Made by a program: the position numbers and the translations under genes. Source: Kiritimatiellia bacterium (GTDB lineage Bacteria; Verrucomicrobiota; Kiritimatiellia; JAAZAB01). Taken from it: DNA of 52,378 nt. The notes under the pieces are model-generated. The model worked only from the letters and a program-made list of their open reading frames with translations, made no database searches and had not been told where the DNA came from. This document shows positions 42,525 to 50,087 of the stretch, in pieces. The stretch covers positions 1-52,378 of the forward strand of contig JAQUQV010000010.1 in the NCBI GenBank assembly GCA_028715905.1, in the 5' to 3' direction. Each line of letters opens with the position of its first letter. The first letter of the stretch is position 1.

Positions 42525-43985
42525 ATGAAAGCTACGTATAGCATGAAAAAACACAATGAACATGCCGCGCCCCGCGAAGCATGCGGACTGTTCGGGGTTT
42601 ATGATGTTCCCCGCGCGACGATGCTTATATATCAGGGGCTTTTTGCGCTCCAGCATCGCGGTCAGGAGGGATGCGGGATTGCCGTCAGCGATGGAGGATG
42701 CGTCCGTTCCAGCAAAGGAATGGGATTGGTTGACTCCGTTCTGACCAGGCATACCTGCGCGGCCCTGCCGGGACACATCGGCATCGGCCATGTCCGCTAT
42801 TCAACCACCGGTTCCAATCTGCCGCAGAACGTCCAGCCGCTGGTCGTTGAATGTTCCGACGGCATATGGGCCATCGCCCATAACGGCAATCTCGTTAATG
42901 CCGGCAGTCTGCGCCGGATGTACCAGGAAGCCGGCGCTATTTTTCAGACAAGCACCGACAGCGAGGTCCTCGTGCATCTGTTGGCCGACCCGATGTTCCG
43001 CAACCGCCCGCGGCGCGTCGCCAGGTCCCTGAACGAATTAAAAGGGGCATTTGCCTTTTTAATTATGACCAGGGATTGCGTCATGGCCGCCCGCGACCCG
43101 TTCGGCTTCAAGCCGCTTTCCATCGGCCGGCTGGGGAAAGGCTATGTTTTTGCCAGCGAAACCTGCGCCTTGAATCAAATCGGGGCCGAATTTATCCGCG
43201 ACGTCCGGCCGGGCGAACTGGTGGTGGCCGATCAGACCGGTCTGAACAGTTTTGCTTTCGCCGATCCCAGTCCGGAAGGGCTCGCCCAATGCGTTTTTGA
43301 ACACGTTTATTTTGCGCGGCCGGACAGCGTCGTTTTCGGGTATAACGTCCACGATATCCGCTGCAAACTGGGTCTGCGTCTCGCCCAGGAGTATCCGGTT
43401 GAGGCCGATGTCGTGATCGCCGTCCCCGACAGCGGCAATTCGGCGGCGCTTGGTTTTGCCCGCGGCAGCGGTATACCGCTGGATTACGGCTTTATCCGCA
43501 ATCACTATATCGGCCGCACTTTTATAATGCCCAAATCCGGACAGCGCGCCGACAGCGTTGATTTGAAGCTGGCGGTGGTGGCCGACGTGGTGCGCGGCAA
43601 GCGCGTTGTCGTCGTGGATGACTCCATTGTCCGCGGAACCACTTCGCGCCGCCGCGTGTCCACCCTGCGTGCCGCGGGGGCGCGCGAAATTCACATGCGC
43701 ATTTCCAGCCCGCCGGCCGCCTTTCCCTGTTTTTTCGGGATTGATTTCGCGACTAAAACCGAATTGATCGCGGCCGGGAAAGATACCGCCGAAATCTGCA
43801 AGTTTATCGGCGCCGACAGTCTGGCTTATCTCAGCCTGGAAGGCCTGATGTCGCCGTTCAAAAACGCGTCTGATTTTTGCGCCTCCTGTTTCTGCGGCAA
43901 ATACAAAATAGATGTGTCGGGCGTGGAGGGAAAAGAGGGGCTTGAAAAGAACTCGTCGGTTTTATCGCTGAATATTCCGGTCTGA
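42525..43985 (+). CDS. purF: Amidophosphoribosyltransferase
   Basis: Makes 5-phosphoribosylamine from PRPP and glutamine, the first step of purine synthesis. The 486-residue product has the glutaminase nucleophile Cys20 in EACGLFGVYD (exposed after propeptide removal), HRGQEGCGI, and the PRPP site VVVVDDSIVRGTT. Cys residues in QCVFEH, FPCFFG and FCASCFCGKY fit the [4Fe-4S] form known from Bacillus subtilis. A second ATG at 42543 would place the nucleophile at residue 14, nearer the common propeptide length. The end overlaps the convergent methyltransferase gene by 24 bases. Confidence 0.95.
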   Translation: MKATYSMKKHNEHAAPREACGLFGVYDVPRATMLIYQGLFALQHRGQEGCGIAVSDGGCVRSSKGMGLVDSVLTRHTCAALPGHIGIGHVRYSTTGSNLPQNVQPLVVECSDGIWAIAHNGNLVNAGSLRRMYQEAGAIFQTSTDSEVLVHLLADPMFRNRPRRVARSLNELKGAFAFLIMTRDCVMAARDPFGFKPLSIGRLGKGYVFASETCALNQIGAEFIRDVRPGELVVADQTGLNSFAFADPSPEGLAQCVFEHVYFARPDSVVFGYNVHDIRCKLGLRLAQEYPVEADVVIAVPDSGNSAALGFARGSGIPLDYGFIRNHYIGRTFIMPKSGQRADSVDLKLAVVADVVRGKRVVVVDDSIVRGTTSRRRVSTLRAAGAREIHMRISSPPAAFPCFFGIDFATKTELIAAGKDTAEICKFIGADSLAYLSLEGLMSPFKNASDFCASCFCGKYKIDVSGVEGKEGLEKNSSVLSLNIPV

Positions 43986-44765
43986 AGCAGGCGGAACATT
44001 TTTTGCCTTCCAGTCCCATAATGCGATTGCCACCGCCGCCGCGGCGTTCAGTGAATCCACTCCCTTTTCAAGCGGAATGGATACGGGCGCGGCTTTGGCC
44101 TTGATCCCGGCCGGAAGCCCGGCGCCCTCCATGCCGGCCACCAGACCGAAAACCGGCGGCCAGATGATATTTGTCAGCGGCCGGCCTCCCATATCCAGCG
44201 CATAAAAGGGGATTTTCGCGGAAAGGGCCGCGATTTCCGAAAGTCCCGGGCCGGATTCCAGCCGCATGCGTAAAAGCGCTCCGGCTGAAGCGCGCACGGC
44301 CCGCGGCAGAAAAGGGCAGGCGGCCTCCCGCAGTAAAACCACGCGGCCGACTCCCAGCCCTGCCGCGGAGCGGATGACGGCCCCGATGTTTTCAGGGTCG
44401 CCGAACGGTATAAAGAGTGAACACCCCTCCGGCCAGGGCGCCGCGGCGTTGAAAAGCGCCATTGCCGGAAGGCGCAATTCAAGCAACGGCCCGGACGTTC
44501 CGAGCAGGTTGAGATCCCTGAATCTTTCTTTTGAAAATATGATTTCTTCCGCGCCGGCCCGGCCGGGCGGCATGTCCGGAGTGCGGATCAAGGCAATGAC
44601 GCTTTGACGATTATCCCTTAAAATTTCCTCCGCAATTTTTTCGCCGCCGGCCAGGAAAACGCCGTTTTCCCTTATGCCCTTTGAGGTTTGCAGGCTGAAC
44701 AATCTTTTAAAAACCGCGTTTGCCCGGCTGGTAATCACAACTTGGCTGTCGTGTTTTGAAATCAT
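43962..44765 (-). CDS. TrmH/SpoU-family RNA 2'-O-methyltransferase
   Basis: A SAM-dependent methyltransferase predicted to act on the 2'-OH of a ribose in rRNA or tRNA. The 267-residue product has the three SPOUT motifs: FGDPENIGAVIRSAAGLGV (about residues 120-138), VFGLVAGMEGAGLP, and VSIPLEKGVDSLNAAAAVAI. The N-terminal 100 residues resemble the substrate-binding domain of RlmB-like enzymes (NAVFKRLFSLQTSKGIRENG). The exact target cannot be told. The stop lies inside purF on the opposite strand. Confidence 0.88.
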   Translation of the reverse strand: MISKHDSQVVITSRANAVFKRLFSLQTSKGIRENGVFLAGGEKIAEEILRDNRQSVIALIRTPDMPPGRAGAEEIIFSKERFRDLNLLGTSGPLLELRLPAMALFNAAAPWPEGCSLFIPFGDPENIGAVIRSAAGLGVGRVVLLREAACPFLPRAVRASAGALLRMRLESGPGLSEIAALSAKIPFYALDMGGRPLTNIIWPPVFGLVAGMEGAGLPAGIKAKAAPVSIPLEKGVDSLNAAAAVAIALWDWKAKNVPPASDRNIQR

Positions 44766-44867
44766 TGCATTTCACGCGGCCCTCCGGCCGCCGTGTTGTT
44801 TTTCCGCATTAAAAGCGCCCTTCCGAGTCCGGTTCGTTTTTTTTTGTTCAAAGCGGAGGTTGCTTGT

Positions 44868-45635
44868 TCAATGTTTTGAAATTCCCGTGTCCCGGGTTGT
44901 CAACCCTGCGGGGGCGCCGGTCTGCTTGATAGCCTCCAGTTCCCGGGCCCGCAGGCAAAGACGGATTTCGGCGGGAGTTCCGGCTTCCCGGAGCTGCAGC
45001 AGAAATGTTTTCTGGCGGCACATCAGGCATAAACGCGCCAGCACGTGCAGGTGCAAACGGTCATTCTGGCAGCAGATCAGGAAAAACAAATCGGTCTCGC
45101 TGCCGTCCGGGGCGCCAAATGGTATCGGGTTGAGCGTTTTTCCGAAAGCAATAAAGGAATCTTCAAACATGTAGGGGGCGTGATGGCGCGGATGCAGAAG
45201 GGCGAATCCATCGGCCAGGGCCGTAGAACACAGCTTTTCCCGCTCTTCCAAACTCTGCAAAAGATCTCTTGCATCAAACACGAGCAGGCTCTTTTCAGCC
45301 AGAATTGTCATGTCGCGCAGCAGGGAGGGCTTGGTTTTAGACGCGAGGTCAAGCCGGATGACAGTTTTCCTGGCCAGTTCGGAAATAATCGCGTGGCTCT
45401 GCAACAGGGCGTCCGTTTTAACGGAAGTCGTTTTGTGATAATCGGACAGTTTTTTTTCGTTCAGCCCGAGGATGCGTCTTGAACCCCAGGCGTCCAGATC
45501 AATTTTGCGGAAAACCAGTCGCGGCCCCTTGTGTTCAAAGGGGATTTCCCCCTGCCGCACGAGTTTTTCAATATCGGCCTGTGGCAGATGCAGATATTCG
45601 GCGGCCTCGTTGAGAGAAAAAGTGCGATGTGGCAC
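44868..45635 (-). CDS. HTH-EIIA fusion: excisionase-like DNA-binding domain plus PTS EIIA(Ntr)-like domain
   Basis: A 255-residue two-domain protein. Residues 1-55 are an excisionase/MerR-like helix-turn-helix (SLNEAAEYLHLPQADIEKLV, then EIPFEHKGPRLVFRKIDLDAW). Residues about 95-235 match EIIA of the fructose/nitrogen PTS class: ADGFALLHPRHHAP holds the likely phospho-acceptor His, followed by PIPFGAPDGSETDLFFLICC and LARLCLMC. The usual PHGR box is altered to LHPR. From memory, Chlamydia ptsN_2 has the same HTH plus EIIA layout. It starts with GTG (45635) after GGGG. No PTS permease lies nearby, so a regulatory role is likely. Confidence 0.82.
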   Translation of the reverse strand: MPHRTFSLNEAAEYLHLPQADIEKLVRQGEIPFEHKGPRLVFRKIDLDAWGSRRILGLNEKKLSDYHKTTSVKTDALLQSHAIISELARKTVIRLDLASKTKPSLLRDMTILAEKSLLVFDARDLLQSLEEREKLCSTALADGFALLHPRHHAPYMFEDSFIAFGKTLNPIPFGAPDGSETDLFFLICCQNDRLHLHVLARLCLMCRQKTFLLQLREAGTPAEIRLCLRARELEAIKQTGAPAGLTTRDTGISKH

Positions 45636-45685
45636 GTATTACCCCGCTTTGACAACCGGAATATCGGAAAACCGACCGGCGCTCT

Positions 45686-46147
45686 TTATTCCGCCTCCGG
45701 TTTGATGGTAAGATTCGGCGCGCGAGCGTTTGTGGCCGGCGGAGCGAACCTGGGCGGCATGGCGGGGATTTCCGGGGCGATGGCCCGCGATTTTTCCTTA
45801 AGCTTTGTCAATTCGCTGTCTTCGGCCAGCAGGGCGTCAATTTTTTCCTGCAGTTCCCGCATTTTTCCCTGCAAGCCCTTTATTTCCGGATTTTTTTCAT
45901 AGAGCTCGTTGATGCGCGCGATTACCTTCCGGTTCATTTCCTCGTATTCCGCCCGGGTCTGCATGTTTTTGCGGATCTGGGCCGGATCAATCGCGGTCGG
46001 CTGGAAAATGTTTTTAACCGGCGGCGGCGCGGGCGCGATGGCCGGCTGGGATGCGCCGGGCTTGTCTTCCGCCGCGCATCCGCAAACCAGGCCGCAGAAA
46101 ATCAAGGCGGCAAGCGGGCTCGTCCTGAGATATGACGTTAAAATCAT
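45686..46147 (-). CDS. Small coiled-coil lipoprotein, unknown function
   Basis: I do not recognise this 153-residue protein. It has a signal peptide with a probable lipobox ending VCGC (Cys24), a proline-rich linker (residues about 33-55), then a charged helical stretch (about 60-120) that looks like a coiled coil, and a proline/alanine-rich tail. A strong GGAGG site precedes the ATG. It is 50 bases upstream of the HTH-EIIA gene on the same strand, so they may be co-transcribed. Confidence 0.75.
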   Translation of the reverse strand: MILTSYLRTSPLAALIFCGLVCGCAAEDKPGASQPAIAPAPPPVKNIFQPTAIDPAQIRKNMQTRAEYEEMNRKVIARINELYEKNPEIKGLQGKMRELQEKIDALLAEDSELTKLKEKSRAIAPEIPAMPPRFAPPATNARAPNLTIKPEAE

Positions 46148-46258
46148 TTTAATGACCTCCGTTATTGTATGGCGTTTGGCATGTGTCTTGTAACGCGGCC
46201 TCTCGTGCGCATCGCCGCGCGGGAAAAGGAGCCCATGCGCGCGCTGCGCCGAGCAGGG

Positions 46259-46332
<74 letters not shown>

Positions 46333-46346
46333 ATCAGAATTGTTTA

Positions 46347-46374
46347 AATTTAGCAAATATCTCTTTTTATGCAA
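46347..46374 (-). promoter_or_regulatory. Probable promoter of tRNA-fMet
   Basis: On the minus strand, TTGCAT (46374-46369) and TAAATT (46352-46347) are 16 bases apart. The start point would fall close to the 5' end of the tRNA. Confidence 0.45.
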
Positions 46375-46428
46375 TAAAAATTTTTCGGCAAAAAATTATG
46401 CATGCGCAAAATTAAGGTAAATATTTAT

Positions 46429-46456
46429 TTGACATTTTCGCAGGCGCAGGCATAAT
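46429..46456 (+). promoter_or_regulatory. Promoter of the 55-residue membrane protein
   Basis: TTGACA (46429-46434) is followed after 16 bases by CATAAT (46451-46456). The start point near 46463 is only about five bases ahead of the ATG at 46468. Confidence 0.6.
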
Positions 46457-46467
46457 ACTTTCGCAAT

Positions 46468-46635
46468 ATGAGTTTTAATCAAATCCTTTCCCCTGAACGC
46501 TGGCGGATGGTCGTAACGGTGTCGGCCGCGATTGCCGTGGCGCTCATGCTGGCGGTGCTCGTTTTCCAAATCATTGAGTTTCAATATTACCGCCAAGCTC
46601 CGTCCGTCTGGCCCGTCGCCGTTCAGGTAAAGTAG
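46468..46635 (+). CDS. Small single-span membrane protein, 55 residues
   Basis: Unrecognised. The frame reads MSFNQILSPERWRMVV, then a hydrophobic helix of about 25 residues (VTVSAAIAVALMLAVLVF region), then an aromatic/proline-rich end (IIEFQYYRQAPSVWP). Support for a real gene comes from the well-placed promoter at 46429-46456 and a strong hairpin terminator at 46702-46740. No ribosome binding site is present, so translation would be leaderless. N-in, C-out topology is likely, since the Arg residues lie before the helix. Confidence 0.6.
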   Translation: MSFNQILSPERWRMVVTVSAAIAVALMLAVLVFQIIEFQYYRQAPSVWPVAVQVK

Positions 46636-46701
46636 GGTTCATGTAGCTCGACCGGACACAATTCATTCTTCCGCTTTTGCCTTATCCTCGGACTGTTAAT
46701 G

Positions 46702-46740
46702 CCCGAATATTGCACGAATTTCGTGCAATATTCGGGTTTT
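46702..46740 (+). terminator. Rho-independent terminator with long stem
   Basis: CCCGAATATTGCACGA (46702-46717) and its exact complement (46721-46736) form a 16-bp stem with loop ATT, followed by TTTT. It would end the transcript of the 55-residue protein. The perfect symmetry means it could also work on the other strand. Confidence 0.75.
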
Positions 46741-46888
46741 ACGAATCGGGCTGAAGAATAAGCGCCGGAAGAATATCCGTTTTCATTCCGGCCATTTCAG
46801 GCAATCCGATGGTGAGTATCTTTTGCCAAAGTTTCACCTTTGACTTTTTTCTTTGATAAAACGTCAGTAGTCAGAGTCGCTCTAAATA

Positions 46889-46963
46889 AATGCATAGGAA
46901 TTTCAAACTTGCCGCAAAAGAGCGCAAAATCGGGGGTAGGAGCCGAACCCCTGTTCGGCGATG
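46889..46963. repeat. Dispersed composite repeat, copy B
   Basis: AATGCATAGGAATTTCAA (46889-46906) is identical to 11432-11449. The downstream arm 46936-46963, starting GTAGGAGCCGAACCC, matches copy A (4350-4377) at 26 of 28 positions. The right palindromic arm seen in copy A is missing, so this is a partial unit. Confidence 0.7.
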
Positions 46964-47358
46964 CATCTCTCTGGTTCCTTGAGTGGATATGTAAGAAAAG
47001 GAAGGATTTTCTCGAGGACTGGTCTAAATATTTTCGGACTCTTGGATCTCGAAAATGATCTGCCAGATGGTTTCGGCGAAGTGGATAAAGCCCCCGATAA
47101 AGGTTCTGGCGCCGATCAATAATCAATGTTCCTTGCCATCCATCTTGAACCGGCCGTAATAAAAATCGCTTCCCGTTCTTTTGAAAATTCTTGCCATAAA
47201 ATCTTCGTTCGTTTAAAGTTTCTATCTGTTTCAGACGACAGCGTGGTATGATAAACAGGGGTTGCAAGTAAAAAGTGTGGCAAAGTGTTGCAAAACAGTG
47301 GCAACGAGAAAAAAAGATTTATCAAAACCGCTTAAAAATGCTGTCATTGTTGATCAAA

Positions 47359-47434
47359 GCCAGCTTAGCTCAGTTGGCAGAGCAGCTGATTTGTAATCAG
47401 CAGGTCGTCGGTTCAAATCCGACAGCTGGCTCCA
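47359..47434 (+). tRNA. tRNA-Thr (anticodon UGU), CCA encoded
   Basis: Acceptor GCCAGCT/AGCTGGC, D-arm GCTCAGTTGGCAGAGC, anticodon stem GCTGA/TCAGC with loop TTTGTAA (anticodon TGT), T-loop TTCAAAT, then an encoded CCA (47432-47434). The other three tRNAs in the window lack encoded CCA. Confidence 0.96.
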
Positions 47435-47438
47435 TTTC

Positions 47439-47472
47439 AGGGCTGTGTTACCACCACGGGTAACACAGCCCT
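47439..47472. repeat. Perfect 14-bp hairpin after tRNA-Thr
   Basis: AGGGCTGTGTTACC (47439-47452) is repeated in inverse at 47459-47472 around ACCACG. No T run follows. It directly abuts the transposase remnant and may be an element end or a processing stem. Confidence 0.55.
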
Positions 47473-47690
47473 GGGGTGGTGGTTACGGCAGACGCCATGC
47501 AGGCCCAGCAAAAAGCGGCGCATTTCGTGGTTCAGGAGAAGGGGGGCGACTACCTCTTCACCCTCAAAGGCAATCAGCCGACGGTTCAAGAAAAAGCCTC
47601 AGCGCTGCTCAGCAGCGCTTTTCCCCCCTCGGGTTCCGCCGCAGGCGCAGACCGTGGAAGGCTTTCCTTTAGAAACAGACGACACGGAAC
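47473..47690 (+). pseudogene. ISAs1-family transposase remnant
   Basis: The frame from 47476 reads VVTADAMQAQQKAAHFVVQE and then KGGDYLFTLKGNQPTVQEKA, which matches the central part of ISAs1/H-repeat DDE transposases (the Asp of TADA is a catalytic residue). Both the N- and C-terminal parts are missing. Near the C6 run around 47625-47630 the family-like reading shifts frame (toward PPQAQTVEGF). It is inactive. It lies just after tRNA-Thr and before the TonB receptor, so insertion beside the tRNA followed by decay is likely. Confidence 0.75.
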
Positions 47691-47910
47691 GTCTTTACTG
47701 CTCCCGAAAATCATCGGCCGGAGTCTGCCCGAAAATGGTCTTGTCCCGCCTTCCGGGCCTGCCCGCAGCGGGCAAAGCCTTCCAAATCTTGCTTCTGTTG
47801 CCCTCTAAACCGCACTCCTCTCGCCTTTTATCACTCTCCGGCTTTCTTGACGCGGCCCTGATGGCTACTTGTTCAGACCTCTGGCCTTTATATTTTTTTT
47901 GCTTGCGTTA

Positions 47911-47935
47911 TATTACGATTTGTGAAATCGTATTA
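47911..47935. promoter_or_regulatory. Candidate metalloregulator operator ahead of the TonB receptor
   Basis: TACGATTT (47914-47921) and its exact complement AAATCGTA (47925-47932) flank GTG, with two further pairs outside one mismatch. The half-site resembles the Zur half-site known from Bacillus subtilis, but with the halves in the opposite order. Given the metal-type ABC genes downstream, control by a Fur-family protein is plausible but unproven. Confidence 0.4.
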
Positions 47936-47937
47936 CC

Positions 47938-47963
47938 GTTTTTTTGCCGACCCGCAAAAAAAC
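47938..47963 (+). promoter_or_regulatory. Second perfect inverted repeat in the TonB receptor leader
   Basis: GTTTTTTTGC (47938-47947) pairs with GCAAAAAAAC (47954-47963) around CGACCC. It ends 35 bases before the receptor ATG. It could be a leader hairpin or a second protein site. Confidence 0.45.
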
Positions 47964-47998
47964 CGCACAAACACAGCAATAAAGGAGAAAACATCGGG

Positions 47999-49963
47999 AT
48001 GAAAAAGCATTGTTTTGCAGGCGGGAATTTTGTTTGCACCGTTCTTCTGGGAGCGCTGGCTCTGGCCGGCTGTCCGCCGGCCGGCCGGGCTCAGTCCAAC
48101 GCGTTCCCCGTCCAGTCCGCCGGGCCGGACACCAATACTTATCTGCGCGTGGATGAAATCGTGGTGCTGGGCACGCGCCTGCAAAACAAAATCAAAAATA
48201 TCACCTCGGCCGTCAGCGTGATTGATCGGGAAAAGATTGACGTTTTAAATGCCGATTATGTCATGGACGCCATATGCGCGGAGCCGAGCGTCTACGTGCG
48301 CCGGGACAACATATACGGCCGTCAGGATACCAGCATCCGCGGCCTGGGATCAAACATGCGCCGCATCCAGACGCTGATTGACGGCCGGCCCGAAAAAATG
48401 TCGCTCTTTGGATGCACGGTGTCCCAAACCCTGCCGCTTGCCAACGTGGAAAGGATTGAAGTCCTGCGCGGTCCGGAATCGGTGCTTTACGGCACGGACG
48501 CCATGGGCGGTGTTATCAACATTATCACCCGCCGCCGGCATGATCCCGGCTTTGAGACGGACGGTTCCATTCAGTACGGCAGTTACGGCTCATTGCGCGG
48601 CGTTGTGCGCCACGGCGGCAAGATAGAAAATTTTGATTATTACGCCGCTTATGACCACAAACAGACCGCCGGTTACCGGCCCAACGGGCAATATGGCGCC
48701 GATTTCGGCTCGCTGCGCCTGGGGCAGGATTTGAGCGATGTCTGGCGGCTGGAAGCGGCCGGGCAGTATTTCGCGGACCTCGGGCACGACCCCGGGCCGG
48801 AGAATGCCCCGTATGTCAATAACGACACCCGGCAATACAAACGCGGTTCCTGGGACGCCAGTCTCTCCGGCAAATGGGACGATTCGCGTTTTTCCGTCAT
48901 GGCTTATCAAACTTTCGGCAATCATAATTTCAACATGCCGAGCATTGATGATTACTGGCATTCCAGGGACTACACGCTCGGCGCCAAGACGGAATATTCA
49001 AGGACAATTTTTGAGGGCGATGAATTGAAATGCGTGCCCACGGTCGGTTACGAATACCAGTATTTGTGGGCGCGGCCGCAGGACGACTGGGTGGAATGGG
49101 CCCGGAAAAACATGCCGGCCAAATATATGAATTTCGGCAGTTGTGTTCAGCAGAACAACGATCTCTATGCCTTCAATGAGATGACCTGGGGGCGCTGGGT
49201 GAACACGCTCGGTGTGCGCGGTCATATTGACAACGTTGACCGCAGCGTTGAGCCGCTGCCGCACATCGGCTTGCTGCGGCACCTGACCGAATCAACCACG
49301 CTCCGCGCCAAGGCTGCCCGCGGGTTCCGCCAGCCGCGTTTCAGCGAATTGTATCTTTACCCGGCCCACAATGAAACCCTGAAGCCGGAGGATATCTGGG
49401 GCTATGACGTCGGTTTGATCCAGACGGTCGGCTCCGTTCTCAGCGTGGAAGTCACGCCGTTTTGCCAGCAGGTGCACAACATGATCCAGATCGTTCCGAA
49501 CCCGACCCCGCCGCCCCAGAGCATTAATCAAAATTCAGGCTCCTTTGACATGCAAGGCGTGGAACTGGCCCTGGAAGCGCGGCCGGTCAAATCCGGGCGT
49601 CTGAACCTTTCCTATACTTATACCGATATTGACGACGCCAAGACCGGCAATCCGTACGCAAACCGCCAGGGTATTCCGGAGCATGAAGTCAGTTTCCTGG
49701 CCGAATACACCGTAAAAAAGCTTCGTCTTTCGGCCGAAGTGCAGTATATTGCCGGTTTATATGACAGCGACATTCTTTCAGGCGGCGCTATCGCGAAAGT
49801 GGCCGATTATTACGTTGTCAATGTCAAGGCGGCTTATCCCGTCGTTAAATACATGGAAATATTCGCCGGCCTTGACAATTTATTTGATAAAACTTACGAA
49901 CAGGTTCCCGGTTATCCGCTGCCGGGCATTACGGGTTATGCGGGCCTGCGTATGCGCATATAG
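47999..49963 (+). CDS. TonB-dependent outer-membrane receptor
   Basis: A 654-residue beta-barrel receptor that brings a chelated nutrient across the outer membrane with energy from TonB. The N-terminal signal sequence ends near GRAQSN; an LAGC (residues 22-25) inside it also resembles a lipobox. A TonB-box-like VDEIVVLGTR precedes the plug domain (NITSAVSVIDREKIDVLNAD, IRGLGSNMRRIQTLIDG, VERIEVLRGPESVLYGTDAMGG). The barrel ends with GYAGLRMRI. AAGGAG lies about 12 bases ahead of the ATG at 47999; the open frame upstream runs into transposase debris. Metal-type ABC importer genes follow, so it probably imports a metal or metal complex. Confidence 0.92.
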   Translation: MKKHCFAGGNFVCTVLLGALALAGCPPAGRAQSNAFPVQSAGPDTNTYLRVDEIVVLGTRLQNKIKNITSAVSVIDREKIDVLNADYVMDAICAEPSVYVRRDNIYGRQDTSIRGLGSNMRRIQTLIDGRPEKMSLFGCTVSQTLPLANVERIEVLRGPESVLYGTDAMGGVINIITRRRHDPGFETDGSIQYGSYGSLRGVVRHGGKIENFDYYAAYDHKQTAGYRPNGQYGADFGSLRLGQDLSDVWRLEAAGQYFADLGHDPGPENAPYVNNDTRQYKRGSWDASLSGKWDDSRFSVMAYQTFGNHNFNMPSIDDYWHSRDYTLGAKTEYSRTIFEGDELKCVPTVGYEYQYLWARPQDDWVEWARKNMPAKYMNFGSCVQQNNDLYAFNEMTWGRWVNTLGVRGHIDNVDRSVEPLPHIGLLRHLTESTTLRAKAARGFRQPRFSELYLYPAHNETLKPEDIWGYDVGLIQTVGSVLSVEVTPFCQQVHNMIQIVPNPTPPPQSINQNSGSFDMQGVELALEARPVKSGRLNLSYTYTDIDDAKTGNPYANRQGIPEHEVSFLAEYTVKKLRLSAEVQYIAGLYDSDILSGGAIAKVADYYVVNVKAAYPVVKYMEIFAGLDNLFDKTYEQVPGYPLPGITGYAGLRMRI

Positions 49964-50087
49964 GCGGCCGGACCGCTGGCCAAAACTTGTCTAGGCGAAG
50001 CCCCTCCGGCGGAGCTTGGGTAGCCGGCCGGCGAATCGTTGTCAATGTTTTCCGCCAGGCGGACAAACTTTTTCGCGAAAGCATGTC

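Larger units (their letters stand above)
46641..47358. other. Gene-poor stretch between the small membrane gene and tRNA-Thr
   Basis: Apart from the terminator (46702-46740) and a repeat copy (46889-46963), I see no gene. Open frames here are shadows or short, and none resembles a known family. AT content is higher than in the flanking genes. Confidence 0.5.

Noticed and set aside
45172-45181. GTAGGGGGC inside the HTH-EIIA gene, resembling the repeat end
   Set aside because: It lies in well-conserved coding sequence without the palindromic partner; taken as coincidence.
46797-47267. 156-residue minus-strand open frame
   Set aside because: It spans the repeat copy, has no recognisable domain, no good ribosome binding site and unusual composition; likely chance.
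47841-47998. Possible cobalamin riboswitch ahead of the TonB receptor
   Set aside because: The leader is too short and lacks the conserved B12-box; only inverted repeats are seen.
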